In this document: positions 7,461 to 12,214 of the stretch, in pieces
Numbering within the stretch: the first letter of the stretch is position 1
Layout: every line of letters starts with the position of its first letter
Assembly (NCBI GenBank): GCA_002422995.1
Contig: DIUK01000008.1
Location: 1-12,214 of the forward strand
Source of the DNA: Rhodocyclaceae bacterium UBA6160
Lineage (GTDB): Bacteria > Pseudomonadota > Gammaproteobacteria > Burkholderiales > Rhodocyclaceae
Reading direction: 5' to 3'
DNA length: 12,214 nt
Translations under genes and position numbers: made by a program
Notes under the pieces: model-generated
Seen by the model: the letters and a program-made list of their open reading frames with translations, nothing else
Told to the model about the DNA's origin: nothing
The model's database searches: none

Positions 7461-8050
7461 TAACGAACACTGAGCGTGCTGATTTCGATTTGATCGCGAG
7501 CTGGGTGAGGCCCAATGAGCGCGTTCTGGATTTAGGCTGTGGCGATGGCTCATTGCTCAAGCGGCTTATTGCGGAGCGTGGTGCGTATGGTTATGGTATT
7601 GAGCGAGAAGAGGCAGGTGTTCAAGCGGCTATTGCGCAAGGCATCAATGTCATTCAAGGTGATTTGGAGCAGGGGTTGTCGGGTTTTGATGATGGAACCT
7701 TCAGTCATGTCGTTTTGTCGCGTACGCTTCAAACGGTGAAGCATAGTGAGCATTTGTTGACTGAGATGCTAAGGGTCGGCAAGGAAGCGGTGGTGAGTTT
7801 TCCTAACTTTGCATACTGGAAAAACCGCATGGCAGTCATGCAAGGGCGTATGCCTGTATCCGAAGATTTACCCTACGAGTGGTTTGATACGCCCAATCTG
7901 CGGTTTTTCACTATTCTGGACTTCGAATCGCTATGCAGCAAAATGGAACTGGTGATTCGTGAACGGCAGGTGCTAGATGAGCAGGGAAATCTTATCCTTG
8001 AAGAGCCAAATTTTTTAGGTAGTCTTGCCATCTATCGCTTGGGAAGGTGA
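7457..8050 (+). CDS. metW: Methionine biosynthesis protein MetW, SAM-dependent methyltransferase fold
   Basis: MetW is routinely encoded next to metX in proteobacteria and is linked to methionine synthesis, probably by supporting MetX; its exact reaction is not settled. The 197-aa protein starts at GTG, whose last two bases are shared with the metX TGA. The SAM-binding motif I is VLDLGCGDGSLL (23-34), followed by acidic Glu49 at the end of the next strand (YGYGIERE). Family-typical blocks follow: LSRTLQTVKH (87-96), SFPNFAYWKNRMAVMQGRMP (114-133) and YEWFDTPNLRFFTILDFE (140-157). It is the last gene of the plus-strand block. I see no clear intrinsic terminator in the 122 nt before the convergent small gene. 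Confidence 0.95.
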   Translation: MITNTERADFDLIASWVRPNERVLDLGCGDGSLLKRLIAERGAYGYGIEREEAGVQAAIAQGINVIQGDLEQGLSGFDDGTFSHVVLSRTLQTVKHSEHLLTEMLRVGKEAVVSFPNFAYWKNRMAVMQGRMPVSEDLPYEWFDTPNLRFFTILDFESLCSKMELVIRERQVLDEQGNLILEEPNFLGSLAIYRLGR

Positions 8051-8172
8051 GCCTTACTGGCAACAGAATCGGCGCATCTGATAGCGGCCTAATTTGAGCT
8101 TGTTGTTTCACCTAAATCATTATTTCGAGCACTTGTTACTATTTCCTCGGATTGTTGCCTTAGATGCTCTTT

Positions 8173-8346
8173 TCAAGTGGCATCCGGGGGTATCTCAGAC
8201 GTTTGGGATGTAGTGCTATCTTCTGTAGGTGTTGTTACTTCGGCAGAGTCAAGTGGCTGCTGCTTGCGAATTCGCTTGTCTTCTTTCTTCTGTTTTTTTG
8301 CCAAATCGCGCTGTCGTTTTTCATATGAATAATTAGGCTTGGCCAT
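8173..8346 (-). CDS. Small basic, charged conserved protein of unknown function (57 aa)
   Basis: On the minus strand an ATG at 8346 opens a 57-aa frame ending in TGA at 8175-8173. The protein begins MAKPNYSYEKRQRDLAKKQK and continues with KEDKRIRKQQ, giving a strongly basic, probably helical first half (residues 9-30). The second half is Ser/Thr/acidic and probably disordered (SAEVTTPTEDSTTSQTSE). AGGA (complement of 8353-8356) sits 6 nt before the ATG, a good ribosome binding site. From memory, short proteins with this MAKPNYS(F/Y)EKRQ start followed by a Lys-rich stretch recur across beta- and gammaproteobacteria without a known role. A nucleic-acid or ribosome contact is possible from its charge, but that is a guess. 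It is convergent with metW and lies downstream of the tRNA-Lys terminator, so it needs its own promoter between about 8347 and 8450. I could not identify one firmly. Confidence 0.8.
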   Translation of the reverse strand: MAKPNYSYEKRQRDLAKKQKKEDKRIRKQQPLDSAEVTTPTEDSTTSQTSEIPPDAT

Positions 8347-8450
8347 TTAGATTCCTATCAGGTTAAAGTTTTTAGCGACAAATGGACGACGAAGAGTAGA
8401 TCTGCTCGATTCTAAGAAAATTAAAACTTAAAAATAAAGCAAAAATCAAA

Positions 8451-8481
8451 ATAAAAACGGCTTCCAAGGTTGGAAGCCGTT
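8451..8481 (-). terminator. Strong Rho-independent terminator (minus strand)
   Basis: On the minus strand AACGGCTTCC (8481-8472) pairs perfectly with GGAAGCCGTT (8465-8456) across a 6-nt loop, and TTTTTAT-rich sequence follows. The plus-strand side has no T run, so it acts in one direction. It lies about 150 nt downstream of tRNA-Lys and about 105 nt upstream of the 57-aa gene, separating the two. Confidence 0.88.
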
Positions 8482-8628
8482 GAGAATAAGTGTTTTCTTA
8501 AAAGCTAATCTAGCAACAAAATTAGTTTTTGAGAAATTCAAGATTTTTTAAAAAAGACCTTACTTATTGAGTGTCAATTTGACATAAGCAATAAAACGCA
8601 ATGGGGTACTTGGATGTTTGGCTTTGGA
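8482..8628 (-). other. AT-rich untranslated stretch between tRNA-Lys and its terminator
   Basis: I see no convincing coding frame here on either strand. It contains a perfect inverted repeat, TGTCAA-T-TTGACA (8572-8584), and a T6A6 block (8544-8555). If tRNA-Lys transcription runs to the terminator at 8451-8481, this is a 3' trailer of about 150 nt. A separate small RNA beginning inside it is an alternative. Confidence 0.4.
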
Positions 8629-8704
8629 TGGTGGGTCGGGCGAGATTCGAACTCGCGACCAACGGATTAAAAGTCCGCTGCTCTACCGACTGAGCTACCG
8701 ACCC
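8629..8704 (-). tRNA. tRNA-Lys (anticodon UUU)
   Basis: Read on the minus strand, the 76-nt gene folds into a complete cloverleaf. It has acceptor stem GGGTCGG/CCGACCC, D stem GCTC/GAGC with loop AGTCGGTA, anticodon stem GCGGA/TCCGT with one G-U pair, and anticodon loop CTTTTAA (anticodon TTT). The variable loop is TGGTC, and the T arm is GCGAG-TTCGAAT-CTCGC. The discriminator base is A and the CCA end is encoded (8631-8629). It closely resembles E. coli tRNA-Lys. A consensus promoter lies just upstream. I see no second tRNA in tandem and no integrase or duplicated tRNA end that would suggest an integrated element. Confidence 0.98.
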
Positions 8705-8721
8705 AACAACAAAGGCCGCGA

Positions 8722-8750
8722 ATGCTACAAGTCTTGCGGCATTCTGTCAA
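8722..8750 (-). promoter_or_regulatory. Sigma-70 promoter of tRNA-Lys
   Basis: On the minus strand a perfect -35 box, TTGACA (8750-8745), is followed by a 17-nt spacer and TAGCAT (8727-8722) as the -10 box. The downstream sequence TCGCGGCC is GC-rich, like the discriminators of stable-RNA promoters under stringent control. The tRNA begins 17 nt after the -10 box, so the leader is only about 10 nt. An inverted repeat GAATGC/GCATTC spans the spacer and may be chance. Confidence 0.85.
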
Positions 8751-9145
8751 ACAGAAGTTAGTGGTAATGAGTAATTTTTTTACTTTTTTTATTTTTCTTC
8801 TTTTTATATCAATACGCTATCGATTAACAAGTGGCATGAGTGTTCTTGATGCACGACTTAAAAGACAGGATCCTGGGTGAAGACTAAGGCTTGGTGTAGT
8901 GTGCTTTTCCTGCTGCAAGGTATATTTTTGGCAAGTGAAATGGTTGTCGATATTATTTACAGGAAGACAGCTTGATTTTAATGAAATAACTAGCTAACTT
9001 CATGTTTATAAATGAAATAATTAAAATGGAATGATATTTGCTTAAGGTTGCGTATGTGCACATTTTTTGCGAACCAAGCCATCTTGTTAATCTGGTTGCT
9101 CCGACGCTTTAGTCTTGTATGCCAGGCTGGTAGCACTGTCTTTTA
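8751..9145. other. AT-rich intergenic region upstream of the GGDEF gene
   Basis: No convincing gene is seen in these 395 bases. A T-rich tract lies at 8774-8817. Two exact copies of AATGAAATAA (8980-8989 and 9011-9020) are 31 nt apart. A possible plus-strand promoter for the GGDEF gene is TTCATG (8999-9004), a 17-nt spacer, then TAAAAT (9022-9027); its -10 is good but the -35 is weak. This would give a leader of about 110 nt. Confidence 0.35.
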
Positions 9146-11500
9146 ATGAATTCAAACTTATTCTTGAAGGTCTCATTGCGGGGCGTTATTGGCTATATAA
9201 CTATTACGGCGGCCTATGCATTTTTAGTCAGTTTTTCGTTCGTCAATTTACCCATGAGTAATGAGGGGGCAACGTTATATCTGGCCAGTGGACTTTCGCT
9301 TGCTGCTCTATTGTTAAAGCCGCATTATGGATGGTCTATATTTTTAGGTGCGTTGATTGTCTTTATAAATATTGGACTTAGTCTTCCATCGGTGATTTTT
9401 ATATCACTAGGCGTCACCTTAAGTGCTTACCTTGGCGCCTTTCTTTTATTGCGAAATAAGACATTCGACGCAGGTATCTCCTCAGTCAAAGATTATTTGT
9501 TGCTGATTTCTTGCGGCGCTTTGGTTACTTGTACTCTTAGTGCGGCTTTTGGTGTGACAGGGCTGCTTTTAGACACAATCCAGCACCACAAGATGCAGGG
9601 GAGTGACTATTGGTATTGGTGGCTAAGTGACGTATTAGGGGTTGTATTGCTCACGCCACTTATTTTGATCTGGACAAAAAGCCAAAATTTAAGTGCCTTC
9701 TTAAAAAAACAACCCATGATCCAAATCGCATTGTCATTTGGGTTTGCATTTTTAATTGGGCAGATTATTTTTGCCGACTTGTTTGGCTCAGTGTTGGGTT
9801 ATTCACTGAGTATTTTTTTCCTCTGGTTGCCGGTGCTTTGGGTAGCCGTCCGTTTCGGTAAGCACTGGGTAGTTCTATTGGTGTTGATGTTTGCCATGCA
9901 AGCCTTGATGGGTGATCTTAGGCTGTTCGGCAACGAGCTATCTAATCGAGAAGCCATAATGTATTGTCTCTTCTTTATCTCGCTGGCTGTTTTGGGCATG
10001 TTGTTGAGTATTTACTACCCACACACAAAAAAGGTGCTGGCGAGACAGCGATATGAAAATGAAGTGTTGCAATATCGTCAGCAGATTTTGCAACAAGTCA
10101 CACAAGGGGATGAGCTAGAAAAAATCCTGAAAGATTTAACGGCGGGTCTTGAGCGAATCTATCCTGGTAGCTGGTCTGCCATTTTGATGCTTGACCGAGC
10201 AAAGCAGCATTTAATTTATGGTGCAGCGTCTCGTTTGCCTGAAAGCTTCAGGCAGGCAACATATCTGCTTCCACTGGGTGAAGGTGTGGGCGCTTGTAGC
10301 GCGGCAGTGAAGCGCGGAGAGGCTGTCATCATTCCCGATCTGGATAAATACGTATTCTGGCCGATAGGATTCAAATTGCGCGATGTCGCTAAAAAAACAG
10401 GCATCCGGTCTTGGTGGTCTCAGCCGATAAAAAATCGTGAAAATAAAATATTAGGCACATTGGATATGTATTTTCCAAATACCTGTACGCCTTCACTTGA
10501 GGAAAGTCTGAAAATCGAACAGCAAGCCGATTTTGTTGCGCACGTGCTAGATATGGTCAAACAGAGAAAAATGCAAAATCTGAAGTCGCTGGCATTCAAT
10601 GCAGCGGCAAATGCGATGGTGATTACTGATGATTCAATTTGTATCGAATGGGCCAATCCTGCATTTAGCGAGATGACGGGTTATCCATTGGATCAGATTG
10701 TAGGCACGGCTTTGAGCGAACTCGGGAAGTCAGATAAACAAGATGTGGCTTACTATGAAAGTATTTGGAAAAGTATTTTGTCGGGCAATGTATGGCAAGG
10801 TGAACTCATTTGCAGGAATAAAGAGGGTGCTGACTACGACCAGGAAATGACAGTGACGCCTATTAAAGATGAGGAAGGCGTGGTTAGAAACTTTGTTGCT
10901 GTGATGAGAAATATTTCCGAGCGTAAAAAAGCCGAAGACCAGATTCGGAATCTTGCTTTTTATGACACCTTAACTCAGCTTCCAAATCGCCGCTTGTTCG
11001 ATGATCGGCTGAATCGTGCGATGGTTTCTAGCAAGAGGAGTAATCGCTATGGCGCGCTGATGTTTCTGGATCTTGATAACTTTAAGCCGCTGAATGATAA
11101 GTATGGGCACGGCACAGGCGATCTATTATTAGTTGAAGTGGCACAAAGGATTACGCGTTGCGTTCGGGGCACAGACACGGTGGCTCGATTTGGTGGGGAT
11201 GAGTTTGTTGTGATGCTGGATGGGTTGGATGCCGATAGGAATGAGTCAATTAGCGAAGCTGAGGTTGTTGCTGAAAAAATACGTCGTACCCTTGCTGAAC
11301 CCTTCGGCTTGAACGTCTTCAAAGAGGGGAGGGGGGATGTGCGCGTAGAACATCGTTGCTCAACGAGCATTGGCGTCGCATTATTTATTGGCGATGGCGT
11401 GAGTTGCGATGATCTTCTCAAACGTGCGGATATGGCCATGTATCGTGCAAAAGACAAAGGCCGCAATCGAGTACATTTTTTTGACGTTCGGCACGTTTGA
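9146..11500 (+). CDS. Membrane diguanylate cyclase, MASE1-GAF-PAS-GGDEF
   Basis: This probably makes cyclic di-GMP from two GTP in response to a sensed signal. The 784-aa protein begins with about eight membrane segments (roughly residues 10-290) of MASE1 type, including WYWWLSDVLGVVLLTPLIL (156-174). A helical linker follows (295-320), then a GAF domain (about 320-465; GSWSAILMLD, LPLGEGVGACSAAV, GTLDMYF), and a PAS domain with its C-terminal cap (about 475-595; NAMVITDD, WANPAFSEMTGYP, ending VAVMRNISERKKAE). The GGDEF domain runs 600-784 with DTLTQLPNRR (607-616), FLDLDNFKPLND (640-651), active-site RFGGDEF (681-687) and the inhibitory-site RGTD (674-677) five residues before it. Both active and feedback sites look intact. 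There is no EAL domain. No ribosome binding site is visible before the ATG, but the next Met (37) would cut into the first membrane segments. The ligands are unknown. Confidence 0.93.
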   Translation: MNSNLFLKVSLRGVIGYITITAAYAFLVSFSFVNLPMSNEGATLYLASGLSLAALLLKPHYGWSIFLGALIVFINIGLSLPSVIFISLGVTLSAYLGAFLLLRNKTFDAGISSVKDYLLLISCGALVTCTLSAAFGVTGLLLDTIQHHKMQGSDYWYWWLSDVLGVVLLTPLILIWTKSQNLSAFLKKQPMIQIALSFGFAFLIGQIIFADLFGSVLGYSLSIFFLWLPVLWVAVRFGKHWVVLLVLMFAMQALMGDLRLFGNELSNREAIMYCLFFISLAVLGMLLSIYYPHTKKVLARQRYENEVLQYRQQILQQVTQGDELEKILKDLTAGLERIYPGSWSAILMLDRAKQHLIYGAASRLPESFRQATYLLPLGEGVGACSAAVKRGEAVIIPDLDKYVFWPIGFKLRDVAKKTGIRSWWSQPIKNRENKILGTLDMYFPNTCTPSLEESLKIEQQADFVAHVLDMVKQRKMQNLKSLAFNAAANAMVITDDSICIEWANPAFSEMTGYPLDQIVGTALSELGKSDKQDVAYYESIWKSILSGNVWQGELICRNKEGADYDQEMTVTPIKDEEGVVRNFVAVMRNISERKKAEDQIRNLAFYDTLTQLPNRRLFDDRLNRAMVSSKRSNRYGALMFLDLDNFKPLNDKYGHGTGDLLLVEVAQRITRCVRGTDTVARFGGDEFVVMLDGLDADRNESISEAEVVAEKIRRTLAEPFGLNVFKEGRGDVRVEHRCSTSIGVALFIGDGVSCDDLLKRADMAMYRAKDKGRNRVHFFDVRHV

Positions 11501-11530
11501 AAGATCTGTAGGCGCTGATGGTTAACGCTT

Positions 11531-11555
11531 ATTGATGAGCATATCAATGCTTTTC
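11531..11555. terminator. Weak hairpins between converging genes
   Basis: Two overlapping small stems occur in the 66-nt gap: ATTGAT/ATCAAT (11531-11548) and AGCAT/ATGCT with a 4-nt loop (11538-11551) followed by TTT. The second could weakly end the plus-strand GGDEF transcript. The stems are short and AT-rich, so this is only a candidate. Confidence 0.25.
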
Positions 11556-11566
11556 GTTCGCTATTT

Positions 11567-12214
11567 TTAACCCTGCATGCCCTTGATGTTAGCGATGACT
11601 TCGGCAATCGCCTGTTGCGCGCTGCCATACAGCAGGCGCGTGTTTTCGCCATAGAACAGGGCGTTCTCGATGCCCGAATACCCGGTGCCTTTGCCGCGCT
11701 TGTTGACGATCACGTTCTGCGCGAGATCCGCATTCAAAATCGGCATGCCATAGATCGGGCTGGATTTATCCGTGCGCGCGGAAGGGTTCACCACGTCGTT
11801 GGCGCCGATCACCAGGGCGACATCGGCTTGAGCGAATTCCTCGTTGATTTCTTCCAGATCGAAAATCATGTCATAAGGCACGCCGGCTTCGGCGAGCAGT
11901 ACGTTCATGTGGCCGGGCATGCGGCCAGCCACCGGATGGATGGCGAACTTGACTTCGACGCCGGCTTCCTGCAGCAGTCGGGTCATTTCCCACACCTTGT
12001 GCTGCGCGCCGGCCACCGCCATGCCATAGCCGGGGATGATGATGACTTTTTGCGCAAAGCGCATCATCGCCGCCGCGTCCATCGCGCTGGCTTCCTTCAT
12101 CGTGCCGGTAACGCCTGCGCCCCCCTGCGCTTCGCCGGTGATCGGCGCGAAGATGATGTTGCTGATCGGCCGGTTCATCGCCTTGGCCATGAGTTGCGTG
12201 AGCAAGGCGCCGGA
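11567..12214 (-). CDS. pntB: NAD(P) transhydrogenase subunit beta, C-terminal part (cut by the window end)
   Basis: PntB with PntA forms the inner-membrane transhydrogenase that uses the proton gradient to reduce NADP+ with NADH. The visible 215 residues start in the middle of the gene (SGALLTQLMAKAMNRP, the last membrane segment) and end at TAA 11569-11567, so about half of the usual 460 aa is present. The rest is the NADP(H)-binding domain III with its landmarks: PGYGMAVAGAQ (visible residues 61-71), HPVAGRMPGHMNVLLAEA (93-110), GANDVVNP (137-144) and NKRGKGTGYSG (171-181). These match E. coli PntB closely. The gene converges on the GGDEF gene. Its base composition is clearly more GC-rich than its left neighbour. 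pntA would be expected upstream, beyond the window. Confidence 0.96.
   Translation of the reverse strand, partial: SGALLTQLMAKAMNRPISNIIFAPITGEAQGGAGVTGTMKEASAMDAAAMMRFAQKVIIIPGYGMAVAGAQHKVWEMTRLLQEAGVEVKFAIHPVAGRMPGHMNVLLAEAGVPYDMIFDLEEINEEFAQADVALVIGANDVVNPSARTDKSSPIYGMPILNADLAQNVIVNKRGKGTGYSGIENALFYGENTRLLYGSAQQAIAEVIANIKGMQG

Noticed and set aside
8127..8173. GAGCA/TGCTC repeat followed by TTTT as a metW terminator
   Set aside because: The stem is only 5 bp with a loop of over 30 nt, which is not a credible intrinsic terminator.
8767..8880. A 37-codon plus-strand frame starting MSNFFTFFIFLLF, resembling a small membrane protein
   Set aside because: Its hydrophobic start simply translates a T-rich tract, there is no proper ribosome binding site, and I recognise no conserved family.
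8629..9145. tRNA-Lys as the attachment site of an integrated element
   Set aside because: There is no integrase, no repeated tRNA 3' end and no phage-like genes; both sides carry ordinary chromosomal genes.
11047..11652. A 201-residue open frame on the minus strand over the GGDEF end and the pntB stop
   Set aside because: It overlaps the conserved GGDEF motif region and the pntB end in another frame, and its sequence is low in recognisable structure.
1..12214. CRISPR array, insertion sequence or toxin-antitoxin pair
   Set aside because: I saw no regularly spaced repeats, transposase motifs with terminal repeats, or paired small toxin-antitoxin frames on either strand.

Overview
The window looks like chromosomal DNA of a betaproteobacterium. 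Nitrosomonadales or a relative is my best guess, inferred from protein types rather than any search. The pointers are a glutamate-cysteine ligase of the Acidithiobacillus/Nitrosomonadales type, a permease-less PTS set (EIIA-Man, HPr with Ser46, EI), the metX-metW pair, and a small basic protein beginning MAKPNYSYEKRQ. The left two thirds is a tightly packed plus-strand block of housekeeping genes. The right third is more AT-rich and carries a tRNA, a small gene and a cyclic-di-GMP synthase, then ends in GC-rich pntB on the minus strand.

Layout. Positions 1-384 hold the end of an unidentified reading frame that recalls a DNA methylase C-terminus. From 488 to 3776 run gshA, gshB and a lipoprotein of the ApbE family; gshA/gshB overlap by 4 nt and gshB/apbE by 16 nt. 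After a 131-nt gap, 3908-8050 carries EIIA-Man, ptsH, ptsI, metX and metW, with gaps of only 1, 5 and 10 nt and a final 4-nt overlap. On the minus strand are a 57-aa small protein (8173-8346), a strong intrinsic terminator (8451-8481), tRNA-Lys(UUU) (8629-8704) and its consensus promoter (8722-8750). A MASE1-GAF-PAS-GGDEF protein (9146-11500, plus) converges on the C-terminal part of pntB (11567-12214, minus, cut by the window end).

How the genes work together. gshA and gshB give the complete two-step synthesis of glutathione. The three PTS proteins make a phosphate relay from phosphoenolpyruvate to EIIA. No sugar permease is present, so the relay is probably regulatory. metX and metW belong to methionine synthesis through O-acylhomoserine. 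ApbE attaches FMN to exported or membrane flavoproteins, none of which is visible here. The GGDEF protein probably turns a membrane or cytosolic signal into cyclic di-GMP. PntB belongs to the proton-driven transhydrogenase that makes NADPH.

I found no clear new defence, mobile or biosynthetic system. The most useful second looks are the short minus-strand gene, the untranslated stretch between tRNA-Lys and its distant terminator, the apbE gene wedged between gshB and the PTS genes with an altered metal-site residue, and the close packing of PTS and methionine genes.
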